Source: JAOUFP01 sp947085825 (GTDB lineage: Bacteria; Nitrospirota; Thermodesulfovibrionia; Thermodesulfovibrionales; UBA6898). From it: 20,058 bases of DNA. The DNA is taken from the NCBI GenBank assembly GCA_947085825.1, contig CAMTXX010000001.1:1-20058 (forward strand), in the 5' to 3' direction. Under the pieces are notes generated by a model. That model was not told where the DNA came from and did no database searches. It was given only the letters and a program-made list of their open reading frames with translations. Shown piece after piece: positions 1-7,617 of this stretch (its first letter is position 1; every line of letters starts with the position of its first letter). Both the position numbers and the translations under genes were made by a program.

Positions 1-135
1 CATATATTTACAATGGATGGTGTTGAAGAGATACTCAATTTACAAGCTAAAGGCGCTAAAGCCAAACCGTATCAGGTTAAACAGGTTCGTAATGTAATAG
101 TAAAATATAAATTAGGAGAAAAGGAAAATGTGTAA
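1..135 (+). CDS. hicA: HicA-family mRNA interferase toxin, C-terminal part (5' end outside window)
   Basis: Reading frame 1 is open from the first base to the TAA at 133-135 and gives 44 residues starting HIFTMDGVEEILNLQ and ending YKLGEKENV. This matches my memory of the C-terminal half of the short HicA toxins whose core reads GSHHIFTKDGVEEI; the first visible residue would be the His just after the catalytic His of the GSH motif. HicA is a double-stranded-RNA-binding-fold ribonuclease that cuts mRNA and is neutralised by HicB. The stop codon overlaps the hicB start by 8 bases (ATG at 128), the usual coupled toxin-antitoxin layout. The catalytic His and N-terminus lie outside the window, so whether the toxin is intact cannot be judged. 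Confidence 0.72.
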   Translation, partial: HIFTMDGVEEILNLQAKGAKAKPYQVKQVRNVIVKYKLGEKENV

Positions 136-337
136 GTATGAAGTAATTATTTACTGGAGCGTAGAGGATAAGGCTTTTATTGCTGAGGTGCCAGAGTTGC
201 CAGGCTGTGCAGCAGATGGCGCTACCTATAAGGAAGCACTTGCTAATGTTGAAGTAATTATTAAAGAGTGGATTGCAACTGCAAAAGAATTAGGACGCCC
301 TATCCCCCAGCCTAAAGGCCGATTGGTCTTTGCATAA
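128..337 (+). CDS. hicB: HicB-family antitoxin
   Basis: A 69-residue protein with the HicB fold signature: N-terminal strand KYEVIIYWS, acidic FIAEVPELPGC, then the EALANVEVIIKEWI helix and PIPQPKGRLVF strand. HicB binds and inhibits HicA. This is the short form that carries only the partial-RNase-H-like domain; there is no C-terminal ribbon-helix-helix or HTH domain, so autoregulation through direct DNA binding is not evident here. The start ATG overlaps the end of hicA and has AGGAG at 115-119 about 8 bases upstream. The pair is followed at 354 by an attC-like hairpin, a place where toxin-antitoxin genes are often found. Confidence 0.88.
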   Translation: MCKYEVIIYWSVEDKAFIAEVPELPGCAADGATYKEALANVEVIIKEWIATAKELGRPIPQPKGRLVFA

Positions 338-353
338 AAAAGAAATTTAATGT

Positions 354-411
354 GCCTAACAAAAAAATCCAGCGGATGGCTGATAGCCACCGCTGACTTT
401 CACCGTTCCCC
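354..411 (+). repeat. attC-like integron recombination site (or minus-strand terminator)
   Basis: Sixteen bases after the hicB stop, GCCTAAC (354-360) fits the R'' core RYYYAAC. An A7 spacer follows, then CAGCGG (370-375) pairs with CCGCTG (390-395), flanked by T368:A396. C369 is left unpaired, like the single extrahelical base of attC arms. An inner stem TGGCT/AGCCA (377-381, 385-389) forms the variable terminal structure. GTTCCCC (405-411) sits where R' (GTTRRRY) should be and keeps only GTT. The total of 58 bases is at the short end of the attC range. On the minus strand the same hairpin is followed by GGATTTTTTTG, so it could instead be a rho-independent terminator. Confidence 0.4.
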
Positions 412-434
412 CCTCCGCTACGCTCCGGGGGGAA
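406..434. repeat. GC-rich inverted repeat
   Basis: TTCCCCCC (406-413) and GGGGGGAA (427-434) are perfect 8-base arms around a 13-base loop. There is no T-tract on either side, so it is not a standard terminator. Function unknown. Confidence 0.5.
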
Positions 435-657
435 TGCGGAGCTTGGTCGCGTTAACCCTAAGCCAAACTGCCAATGCACAAAAAGACCGGGCTCACGCAC
501 ACCTGCCGGAAACACACGATTTACCATATCAGACACATGGCGCAAACCCAGTTTTAGACACGGCGGGATCTGCCGCAGAGTTCTTCATGATTACCTTTAA
601 ATATTATTCATATCCTTTTGTTTTATCAAGATAATATAAGTTCTTAATCTCGCTGGT

Positions 658-942
658 TTATGCCAGCTTCTTCACCATCTCAGTAACCGGAATAGCAGCC
701 AGGGTAATGAGTTGAACCGAGCCTCTGGATCCTAATTCAAACGACATCTTCATTACTGTCTCATTATCTTTTGCTTCAACAATATTCACAAAATCATAAG
801 GCCCGAGAACTGCGTACTGTTCTTTTACTTTTATTCCCATCTTTGCCAATTCCTTATTTACCTCTAAAATACGCTTAGGGTTCTCCTTAATAGTCTTTCT
901 CCCCTCGTCAGTCAAGGTGCTCAAAATCACATAGGTTGCCAT
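658..942 (-). CDS. GYD domain-containing protein
   Basis: A 94-residue protein beginning MATYVILSTLTDEGRK, with GPYDFVNIVEAKD at about residues 47-59 and RGSVQLITLAAIPV near the end. This is the pattern of the GYD family (Pfam PF08734), small ferredoxin-like alpha/beta proteins of unknown biochemical function that are probably oligomeric. The length is normal and there is no signal peptide or membrane segment, so it should be cytosolic. The start has a strong AAAGGAG a few bases upstream and a well-formed promoter (986-1014). It therefore has its own transcription start although it follows the kinase gene on the same strand, and it appears to be monocistronic. Confidence 0.85.
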   Translation of the reverse strand: MATYVILSTLTDEGRKTIKENPKRILEVNKELAKMGIKVKEQYAVLGPYDFVNIVEAKDNETVMKMSFELGSRGSVQLITLAAIPVTEMVKKLA

Positions 943-985
943 ACTTTTCTCCTTTCTTTTTAGTTATTAATGCTTCTTGTTTATA

Positions 986-1014
986 CTTATACTCCCTTTG
1001 CCTTAGATTGTCAA
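986..1014 (-). promoter_or_regulatory. Sigma-70-type promoter of the GYD gene
   Basis: On the minus strand TTGACA (1014-1009) and TATAAG (991-986) are separated by exactly 17 bases, about 44 bases upstream of the start codon. This is one of the best consensus promoters in the window. Confidence 0.7.
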
Positions 1015-1045
1015 TTATTTATTGGCACATCTGAATTTTTCAAAT

Positions 1046-3322
1046 TCATTTCTTATCGAATATTTCCCTGATTTTCCTCAGCATCTCTTTTGGCAAGACC
1101 GGTTTTGATATATAGCCCAGTCCCTCTTGAAGCAACCCTTTCTTCTTCACAATATCAAAGGCATAACCGCTCATAAAAAGGGTTTTTATGCCGGGGGCCG
1201 TTTCCTTTATTTTATCGTAGGCCTCTTTGCCGTTCTTCTTGGGCATTACGACATCAAGCAGGAGCATATGGATATCGCCCTTATTTTCATTGAAGGCCCT
1301 GATTGCATCTTCCCCATCCACGGCCTCTATGACCCTGTAACCTGCCCTTTCAAGCGTGGTTTTTAACAGTCCCCTTATGCTCTCATTGTCCTCTGCAATA
1401 AGTATTGTCTCTGTCCCGCCCGCAGGAGCAGGCAGTTCTTCACCTTCTTTCCTTAATATCTCTCCCTCAGTCTCAGACAACGGCAGATATATCCTGAATG
1501 TTGTGCCCTTGCCCGGTTCGCTATAGACATTGATGTAACCGTTATGCTGTCTTATGATCCCGTAAACCGTGGAGAGACCGAGGCCTGTCCCCTTGCCCGG
1601 TCCCTTTGTTGTGAAGAAAGGCTCAAATATCCTCTCCTTTGTCTTCTCATCCATGCCTATGCCTGAATCTGAAACCGAAATAAGGGCATACTGCCCCGGC
1701 TTGCCGTAACCCGCAGCCTTTACAAATTCCGTGTTCAGTTCCTTAACGCCTGTGCTTATTGTTAAGATGCCCCCATGAGGCATGGCGTCCCTTGCATTGA
1801 CGGCAAGGTTCATCAGCGCCTGTTCTATCTGCCCGCTGTCCGCCATTATCAACAGTTCCCTTTTATCATGGATTATTGACAGTTCAATATCCTCGCCAAT
1901 GAGCCTCTCCAGAAGGCCCTCAGCCTTTGCCGCTATATCGTTAAGCTTTACCACCCTCTGTTCGCTTTTCTGTTCCCTGCTGAAGAGAAGGAGGTTCTGG
2001 ACAAGCTTTGCCGCCTTCCGGGCAGAGGCCTGGATTACCTCCACATAATTTCTCAACGGATCGTCCTTGGCCATCCCGTCTTGCAGGAACTCTCCGTATC
2101 CCATTATCGCTGTAAGGATATTGTTAAAGTCATGGGCAACACCTCCTGTCAGTGTACCGATCGCCTCCATTTTCTGGGATTGGCGGAGCTGGCCTTCAAG
2201 CCGCCTGCGACTTGTGATGTCGCGCATAACAGCGGTAAAAAAATTCTCCCCTCCTGCCTTCCATGCAGCCAGAGAAAGTTCCAGAGGGAATTCACTGCCG
2301 TCTTTTCTCAACCCGGTCAGTTCTGCTGTTTTCCCGATAAGCTTCACTTCTCCTGTTGAAAGCAGCCGGTACATTCCATGCTTATGCGCTTCGCTAAAAT
2401 GTTCAGGAATTATAATGGCAACAGGTTTCCCAAGGACATCATCCGCGGAATAGCCGAAGACAATCTCAGCGCCATGGTTCCACGAGATGATGTTTGCGTC
2501 TTTATTGACTGTGATGATAGCGTCGTTTGCGGTATCCACTACCGAGCGGAAATGCTCCTCGCTTTTTTCAAGCTCGTTCATTTTTCTCTGTAGATCATTA
2601 TAATATTCCCTGATTGTCGCGCCCATCTCATTATATGCGGAGACAAGACGGCCTATTTCATCATCGGATTTTACAGGCAGGTCATGCTGAAAACGGTCAT
2701 TCTTAAACAGCGCCATGGAACGGCTGAGGCTTAAAACCGGGTCAATTACAAGGCGGCCGACCATGATATTTACGATTATAATTAATAGAAGCGTTATAAG
2801 CGCTGCTGCTGCAATATTGGTAATAACAGCTTGATTGAGGTCTTTCCGCATCTGAACTGCTGATAATACTATTCGCGCAAAACCAATAGATATGGCAGGA
2901 GAAGTCCCGGAAGGTTTAAAGATTACAGGCATATAAAAATCAAAGCTGTTATTAACCCTTCTATAGAAGGGCCTGTCGGAACTTGCAAGGTATTTTTTTG
3001 CCTCAGGATTTGGAGAGGTATTCAGTTTTTCAAGGGGATAAGCGTCTATGGCAGACCATACAATATCATAGACCTGCACTAATTCAACATCCTCTGCCTG
3101 AACAATATAGGAGGCTTTCTTGAGGAGGTCGAGGTTTTCCGCTGCCATCCCCTCCTCTGCGGTCTTCGCAAGGGAGTAAATTAAGGCCTTGCCCCTTTCT
3201 ATTAAATTGTTTTCTATGCTGCGTGCATATGCAGACACAAATAGATAGGTGCTTATAAGGCTTGCAATAACAAGCGCCGATGTCAGAAATATTGAGGCCT
3301 TTGCCCTTAAGGACAGGTTCAT
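1046..3322 (-). CDS. Membrane hybrid sensor histidine kinase (HAMP-PAS-HisKA-HATPase-receiver)
   Basis: A 758-residue protein. Membrane segments at about 9-32 and 168-190 enclose a roughly 135-residue periplasmic sensor region. A HAMP linker (about 190-243) and a PAS domain (about 253-372, ending in VMRDITSRRRLE) follow. The kinase core has phospho-acceptor His397 in GGVAHDFNN, the N-box around Asn509, DSGIGM (552-557), FEPFFTTK (566-573) and GKGTGLGL (576-583). The C-terminal receiver has acidic residues around 644-645, phospho-acceptor Asp690, Ser718 and Lys740, so every catalytic site appears intact. There is no output domain and no response-regulator gene beside it, so it must signal by phosphorelay to a partner elsewhere. 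Its ATG overlaps the stop of the upstream PstS-like gene by four bases (ATGA), which suggests coupled synthesis and that the binding protein may feed the sensor. Confidence 0.9.
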   Translation of the reverse strand: MNLSLRAKASIFLTSALVIASLISTYLFVSAYARSIENNLIERGKALIYSLAKTAEEGMAAENLDLLKKASYIVQAEDVELVQVYDIVWSAIDAYPLEKLNTSPNPEAKKYLASSDRPFYRRVNNSFDFYMPVIFKPSGTSPAISIGFARIVLSAVQMRKDLNQAVITNIAAAALITLLLIIIVNIMVGRLVIDPVLSLSRSMALFKNDRFQHDLPVKSDDEIGRLVSAYNEMGATIREYYNDLQRKMNELEKSEEHFRSVVDTANDAIITVNKDANIISWNHGAEIVFGYSADDVLGKPVAIIIPEHFSEAHKHGMYRLLSTGEVKLIGKTAELTGLRKDGSEFPLELSLAAWKAGGENFFTAVMRDITSRRRLEGQLRQSQKMEAIGTLTGGVAHDFNNILTAIMGYGEFLQDGMAKDDPLRNYVEVIQASARKAAKLVQNLLLFSREQKSEQRVVKLNDIAAKAEGLLERLIGEDIELSIIHDKRELLIMADSGQIEQALMNLAVNARDAMPHGGILTISTGVKELNTEFVKAAGYGKPGQYALISVSDSGIGMDEKTKERIFEPFFTTKGPGKGTGLGLSTVYGIIRQHNGYINVYSEPGKGTTFRIYLPLSETEGEILRKEGEELPAPAGGTETILIAEDNESIRGLLKTTLERAGYRVIEAVDGEDAIRAFNENKGDIHMLLLDVVMPKKNGKEAYDKIKETAPGIKTLFMSGYAFDIVKKKGLLQEGLGYISKPVLPKEMLRKIREIFDKK

Positions 3323-4305
3323 TTTTTTACATCCATAAGTGATACAACTCCTAAGGAACTGATAAGCTGCTGCCCCTCTTTGCTTAAGGTAAAATCAATG
3401 AAATTTTTGACTTCAGGTTTTGGCTCCTTGCCCACCACGATAAAAAGAGGCCTTCTAAACGGATATTTATCCTTTGCTATATTTTCCTTTGTCGGAGACA
3501 CGCCGTTGACCTTTAACATCTTGACATTCCTTTTCCTCGCGCTTGAGAAACCGACAGTTGCAAATCCTTCCGGCGTTTTTTCCACCATCTGCTCTACAAT
3601 GCCTGTTGATGCAAGAAAGGTAGTATCAGGAGTAACAACAATCTCTCCCCCTTTCAGAACTAATTTCTTTGTTGAATCCTCAACTCCGCTCAGTCCGGCT
3701 TTAGGCCTTGAGATAAAGAGCTTTATCGGCGATTTACTGCCTTTCAACTGACTCCAGTCGGATATTTTGTCGCCATATATCGCCCTTACACTGTCAGGCG
3801 AAATATTATTTAGGGGGCTTGATGGATGCACTATAAAGACCAATGCATCCCACGCAACCTGTATAAACTCTAGATCTTCGGGGTCGTCTGCGCTTTTGAC
3901 CCTGCATGAGGCTGCAAAATCAACCCTGCCTGCTTGTAAATCCTCCAATCCTACCACGCTGCCGCCGCCCCTGACCAGAACTTCTATGCCCGTCCGTTTC
4001 TTATACTCTTTGACAAGGTCCGACAGATAGCCGACATTGCTCACAGAGCACCCGCTTGCCGTGATATGCTGTGCTGAGGCGATAATGGGCGCAATCGGCA
4101 GTAATAATAAAAACACCAAAATTAATGCCCTCGTAAAAAGTCTAATTTTCACACGGAGGCGCAGAGGACACGGAGACAACCTATTGATAATAAATAGTTT
4201 TTCTCTTTGTGACTTCGTGGCTTTGTGTGAGACCAGTCTTTTTACGAATGTATCAAAAATTGAAAGGTAAATATGCGCCGGTCTTTTATGTGTTTTAATC
4301 AACAT
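3319..4305 (-). CDS. PstS-like periplasmic substrate-binding protein with an unusual N-terminal extension
   Basis: A 328-residue product. Residues about 80-328 are a type II periplasmic binding protein of the phosphate-binding (PBP_like_2/PstS) kind: ITASGCSVSNVGYLSDLVKEY, RGGGSVVGLEDLQAGRVDFAAS, ISDWSQLKG and the C-terminal PEVKNFIDFTLSKEGQQLI. A signal peptide lies at about 57-78. In front is an extension whose residues 20-59 are translated from a palindromic element (4131-4247). The ATG at 4305 has a perfect AGGAGG (4315-4320) nine bases away, so I prefer it. The alternative is a GTG at 4152 just before the signal peptide, but it has no ribosome binding site. No pstCAB genes are present. 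Coupling to the histidine kinase suggests a sensory rather than transport role. The ligand (phosphate or another oxyanion) is not determinable. Confidence 0.8.
   Translation of the reverse strand: MLIKTHKRPAHIYLSIFDTFVKRLVSHKATKSQREKLFIINRLSPCPLRLRVKIRLFTRALILVFLLLLPIAPIIASAQHITASGCSVSNVGYLSDLVKEYKKRTGIEVLVRGGGSVVGLEDLQAGRVDFAASCRVKSADDPEDLEFIQVAWDALVFIVHPSSPLNNISPDSVRAIYGDKISDWSQLKGSKSPIKLFISRPKAGLSGVEDSTKKLVLKGGEIVVTPDTTFLASTGIVEQMVEKTPEGFATVGFSSARKRNVKMLKVNGVSPTKENIAKDKYPFRRPLFIVVGKEPKPEVKNFIDFTLSKEGQQLISSLGVVSLMDVKK
4131..4247. repeat. 117-bp palindromic MITE/REP-like element inside a coding region
   Basis: The ends are near-perfect inverted repeats: TCGTAAAAAGTCT on the left, and TCGTAAAAAGACT when the right end is read on the minus strand. 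Inside, CACACGGAGG and CACACAAAGC arms continue the symmetry. Most differences are A/G, so the RNA can still pair through G-U. A central CTATT/AATAG closes the hairpin. The length of 117 is a multiple of three and keeps the frame of the PstS-like gene. Similar 'cacggaggcgcagaggacacgg' style sequences are, from memory, dispersed repeats in many environmental bacteria. There is no transposase, so it would be non-autonomous. Confidence 0.6.
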
Positions 4306-4314
4306 TGTCAGTAC

Positions 4315-4320
4315 CCTCCT
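4315..4320 (-). promoter_or_regulatory. Strong ribosome binding site of the PstS-like gene
   Basis: AGGAGG on the minus strand, nine bases before the ATG at 4305. It supports the upstream start and hence translation through the inserted element. Confidence 0.65.
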
Positions 4321-4407
4321 TATTCAAATTTTATAAAAAGTGGGGCGGTTTCTCTATTTTACCATCACCCTTTAAAGCATGCCAGATTGGGGATATTGCT
4401 GCATTTT

Positions 4408-5637
4408 CTACTCATACCTCAACGCATCAATGGGGTTAAGTAAAGACGCTTTGTAGGCAGGATAAAATCCGAAGAACATTCCCACAAAACCTGAAAAACC
4501 GAAAGCCAAAAAGATAGAAAGAGGGGAAACCACAGTGTTCCACCCTGCCAGCAGCGACAATATTTCTGAGACTGACACGCCAACGATGATTCCAGTAACG
4601 CCGCCGATAAGGGAGAGGATGAGCGCCTCTATGATGAACTGAAGTCTGATGTCCCAGGTCTTTGCTCCGATCGCCATTCTGATGCCGATCTCCCTGGTCC
4701 GTTCCGTGACCGAGACCAGCATGATGTTCATGATCCCGATGCCTCCCACCAGAAGGGAAACCGAGGCGATGGCTCCAAGCAAAAGGGTCATCACCTTTGT
4801 CGACTGCTCTGCAGCCTGCATCATCTGGGTAAGGTTGCGCACCGAAAAATCGTCATCCTGCTTTTGCCCTATATGGTGTCTTTGTCTCAGCAATTCAGTT
4901 ATCTGTTTCTCAGCTGCAGGAAGGTCTTCTGCGCTGTTTGTCTTTACCATAATCAACCGTACCATGCCGGGGAATGTGGTGCCGAAGAGCTTTTTCTGTG
5001 CCGTTGTTACCGGGACATAGATCGTATCGTCCTGGTCCTGTCCTCTGGGGTCCTGACCTTTGGACTCAAGGGTCCCAATGACCGTGAATGGGACATTCTT
5101 TATCCGTATGACCTGCCCAAGGGGATCAAGGCTGCCAAAGAGATTGTCAACAACTGTCTGTCCGAGCAGGCAGACCTTTGCCGCACTCCTGATCTCTTCC
5201 TCTGTAAATGGTCTTCCAGAGGTGAGGGGCCAGTCTCTCACATACAGCATATTCGTCGTGGTCCCGTTAATGCCGGTGGACCAGTTCTGGTTTTCGTAGA
5301 CCACCTGGGCAACCCCGCTGAGGACAGGCGCAACATACAATACCGCAGGACATTCCTTCTGGATGGCCTCTGCATCGCCGAGGGAAAGCGTAGATTGTGT
5401 CCCCGCTCCCATCCTCACCCCGCCTGCAGTCGTAGTGCCAGGCACTATCATGATGAGGTTGCTGCCGATGCTCGCCATCTGTTCCCCTATCCTTTGCCGC
5501 GCCCCTGTTCCCACAGCCAGCATGGTAATGACCGCGCTGACGCCTATGATGATGCCGAGCATGGTGAGGGCGGAACGCATCTTGTTCACCCTGAGCGCCC
5601 TAAAGGATATGCGTATGGTCGAAGGTATATTGATCAT
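4408..5637 (-). CDS. MacB-type ABC transporter permease (FtsX/MacB_PCD family)
   Basis: A 409-residue membrane protein. One N-terminal membrane helix (about 23-43) is followed by a large periplasmic MacB_PCD domain (about 45-280) and three helices near 283-309, 333-357 and 372-393. The conserved cytoplasmic TERTREIGIRMAIGA (311-325) and terminal YPAYKASLLNPIDALRYE are present. It is the permease half of a MacAB-like exporter that uses ATP hydrolysis to drive periplasmic substrate through TolC by mechanotransmission. In E. coli MacB the ATPase and permease are fused; here they are separate genes overlapping by four bases (ATGA at 5634-5637). It is the last gene of the export operon; 102 bases separate it from the PstS-like gene. 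Substrate unknown. Confidence 0.93.
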   Translation of the reverse strand: MINIPSTIRISFRALRVNKMRSALTMLGIIIGVSAVITMLAVGTGARQRIGEQMASIGSNLIMIVPGTTTAGGVRMGAGTQSTLSLGDAEAIQKECPAVLYVAPVLSGVAQVVYENQNWSTGINGTTTNMLYVRDWPLTSGRPFTEEEIRSAAKVCLLGQTVVDNLFGSLDPLGQVIRIKNVPFTVIGTLESKGQDPRGQDQDDTIYVPVTTAQKKLFGTTFPGMVRLIMVKTNSAEDLPAAEKQITELLRQRHHIGQKQDDDFSVRNLTQMMQAAEQSTKVMTLLLGAIASVSLLVGGIGIMNIMLVSVTERTREIGIRMAIGAKTWDIRLQFIIEALILSLIGGVTGIIVGVSVSEILSLLAGWNTVVSPLSIFLAFGFSGFVGMFFGFYPAYKASLLNPIDALRYE

Positions 5638-6326
5638 GCCCTTACGGGTGCTTCATCACTGACGATAACGCCGTCCCTGAAGAATATCCGTCTCCTGCTG
5701 AATTCCGCGATCTCCTTTTCATGGGTCACAATAATAATCGTAATATTCGACTCTTTGTTCAACCTCACAAACAGTTCCATGATCTCAAAGCCGGTCTTTG
5801 TGTCGAGGTTTCCGGTCGGCTCGTCTGCAAGGATTATGGGGGCGTTGTTTACCAGCGCCCGGGCTATTGCCACACGCTGCTGCTGTCCTCCTGAGAGCTG
5901 ATTCGGATGATGGTTTTCTCTCCCTGCGAGCCCCACTATTGCGAGGGCTTCTGTCGAGCGCCCTGCCCTCTCATGCGCAGGAAGGCCGTCATAGAGCAGG
6001 GGAAGTTCAGCGTTCTCCAAGGCAGAGGTCCTCGGCAGGAGATTAAACCCCTGAAAGACAAAACCGATCTTTTTGTTCCTGATGGCTGCCAGTTCATCCC
6101 TGTTCATATGTGCAACATCAACCCCTTCGAGGAGATACCTGCCGCTTGTCGGTTTATCAAGACAGCCGAGGATATTCATAAACGTAGACTTGCCTGAGCC
6201 TGAAGGCCCCATAATGGCTATGAATTCGCCTTTCTCAATACTGAGTGATACATTATTGAGGGCGTTTAAGGCTATATCGCCCAGCCTGTAGGTCTTGGTG
6301 ATCTCCTGTGCTTTGATAAGGGCCAT
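5634..6326 (-). CDS. MacB/LolD-type ABC transporter ATPase
   Basis: A 230-residue nucleotide-binding subunit with Walker A GPSGSGKST (40-48), Q-loop Gln92, signature LSGGQQQRVAIARAL (144-158), Walker B IILADEPTG (164-172) and switch His202. The length and sequence are typical of the MacB/LolD/FtsE branch that partners with FtsX-fold permeases. All catalytic residues are present. Its start lies one base after the MacA stop (TGACATG) and its end overlaps the permease start, so the three are certainly one operon. It powers the permease on the cytoplasmic face. Confidence 0.93.
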   Translation of the reverse strand: MALIKAQEITKTYRLGDIALNALNNVSLSIEKGEFIAIMGPSGSGKSTFMNILGCLDKPTSGRYLLEGVDVAHMNRDELAAIRNKKIGFVFQGFNLLPRTSALENAELPLLYDGLPAHERAGRSTEALAIVGLAGRENHHPNQLSGGQQQRVAIARALVNNAPIILADEPTGNLDTKTGFEIMELFVRLNKESNITIIIVTHEKEIAEFSRRRIFFRDGVIVSDEAPVRA

Positions 6327-6327
6327 G

Positions 6328-7488
6328 TCAGAACATCCGGGGGCCTGACGTCTGAGGCTGTTTTTTGGGTTTTGTAAGGGACCCGACGATCAAATCCTGT
6401 CCCTCCATGATTTCTCCTGAAACCAACTCAGTATAAATGCTGTCGCTGATGCCGGTATTTACCGCGATACGTTTAGGTTGTTTGTTCTCAAGAATCCAAA
6501 CCCCTCTGCCCTTCTCCTTTTGTCCGGCCATATCACGCTTTTCAGAGGGCCGGAAACGAAGGGCCGCATTTGGTATTCTCAGGACATCCTTCTTGCTCGA
6601 AACTACTATTGATACGTTAGCTGTCATACCCAGCTTCAGTTTCAGCTCAGGATTATCTACCTTAACTATAACGTCATAGGTGACAACATTCTGGACAGTA
6701 ACCGGTGCGTTTCTGATTTCAGAGACATGCCCCTTAAAAGGGCTGTCAGGATAGGCATCCACTGTAAACTCAACCGGCTGGCCGACCTGTATCTTCCCTA
6801 TATCAGCCTCGGCAACGCTGCTGTTTATCTGCATCTTCGTAAGGTCCTGCGCGATATTAAAGAGTGTAGGCGTCTGAAAACTGGCTGCAACTGTCTGGCC
6901 CACATCAATGTTCCTGGAGACGACAATGCCGTCCACAGGAGAGACGATCCTCGTATATCTCAGGTTTGTCTCCGCAACACGTAAGACAGCCTCTGACTGA
7001 CCCATCTGTGCCTTTGCTGAGTTTACCTGGGTGCCGGCAGTATCATAAGCAGTCTCTGCAGCATCCACATCGCTTCGCGCTATTAGGTTTTTTGCAAAGA
7101 GTTCATTCTGTCTGTTAAGTGTCCTCTTTGCGTCTGCAAGCGCAACTGCCGCCTTCTCCACGTTCGCATGCGCAAAAAGGACATTCGCCTTCGCCTGCTC
7201 CACCTGCGCCTCAAAGACCGCCGGGTCTATCTGTGCTATAAGCTGTCCCTTCTTTACTACTGAATTGAAACCAACATATATATTTTTGATCGTGCCTGAG
7301 ACCTGGGTTCCGACAAGAACCATTGTTACAGCATTTACCGTGCCCGAGGCTGTAACCAATGATACGATTTCCCCTTTTGAAATTTTCTCAGTCCTGAACT
7401 TCAGTACGTTATCCTCTGATCTGAATAAGAAATAACCGGCAACTATGAGCGCAATTATTACCCCCAAAGCGATCAATATTTTTTTCAT
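6328..7488 (-). CDS. MacA-like periplasmic adaptor (membrane fusion protein)
   Basis: A 386-residue protein anchored by one N-terminal helix (about 4-22). It has the order expected of HlyD/MacA adaptors: first biotinyl-lipoyl half (VSGTIKNIYVGFNSVVKKGQ, about 63-82), a long alpha-hairpin rich in Ala/Gln (about 92-172), second lipoyl half (IVSPVDGIVVSRNIDVGQTV, 181-200), a beta-barrel domain (about 215-298) and a membrane-proximal domain. It joins the MacB-type permease to TolC. The ATG has GGAG about six bases upstream. A 240-base spacer with strong hairpins lies between it and the tolC-like gene, so its level may be set separately from TolC. Confidence 0.92.
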   Translation of the reverse strand: MKKILIALGVIIALIVAGYFLFRSEDNVLKFRTEKISKGEIVSLVTASGTVNAVTMVLVGTQVSGTIKNIYVGFNSVVKKGQLIAQIDPAVFEAQVEQAKANVLFAHANVEKAAVALADAKRTLNRQNELFAKNLIARSDVDAAETAYDTAGTQVNSAKAQMGQSEAVLRVAETNLRYTRIVSPVDGIVVSRNIDVGQTVAASFQTPTLFNIAQDLTKMQINSSVAEADIGKIQVGQPVEFTVDAYPDSPFKGHVSEIRNAPVTVQNVVTYDVIVKVDNPELKLKLGMTANVSIVVSSKKDVLRIPNAALRFRPSEKRDMAGQKEKGRGVWILENKQPKRIAVNTGISDSIYTELVSGEIMEGQDLIVGSLTKPKKQPQTSGPRMF

Positions 7489-7544
7489 GTATTCTCCGAT
7501 AAATTAAAATGGTTTGCCTGTAGTATATTTTACAGATATTGATA

Positions 7545-7581
7545 CTGAAAAAGCTTATTTTCAGTCAGTATGCAGCTTTTT
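7545..7581. repeat. Overlapping AT-rich inverted repeats
   Basis: Two mutually exclusive foldings share the left arm. CTGAAAA (7545-7551) can pair with TTTTCAG (7558-7564), or AAAAAGCT (7548-7555) with AGCTTTTT (7574-7581). Two alternative stems are what an attenuator-like switch would need, but no leader peptide or ligand motif is seen. Confidence 0.4.
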
Positions 7582-7589
7582 AGAAAGTG

Positions 7590-7617
7590 AAGCAGCCGGC
7601 GAGGGGACCGGCTGCTT
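7590..7617. terminator. Perfect GC-rich hairpin, possible terminator or processing site
   Basis: AAGCAGCCGG (7590-7599) and CCGGCTGCTT (7608-7617) form a perfect 10-base stem with an 8-base loop, 112 bases after the tolC-like stop in the minus direction. There is no clean T-tract directly after it (minus strand continues CACTTTC), so factor-independent termination is uncertain. It may instead stabilise mRNA or cause partial termination within the operon. Confidence 0.4.

Larger units (their letters stand above)
338..657. other. Gene-free stretch with two strong hairpins
   Basis: No open frame here looks like a protein; the frames available are low-complexity antisense-like translations with no recognisable family. 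The left part holds an attC-like hairpin (354-411) and an overlapping second hairpin (406-434). The rest (435-657) shows no repeat or promoter I can support. The base composition swings from GC-rich (406-560) to AT-rich (590-640), which suggests a join between sequences of different origin, but that is only an impression. Confidence 0.5.

Noticed and set aside
350..634. A 94-codon plus-strand frame after hicB
   Set aside because: It runs through the attC-like hairpin and the GC-rich inverted repeat, has no ribosome binding site and no recognisable protein pattern.
4864..5901. A 345-codon open frame on the plus strand opposite the MacB-like genes
   Set aside because: It is antisense to two well-supported ABC transporter genes, has low-complexity His/Arg-rich translation and matches no family.
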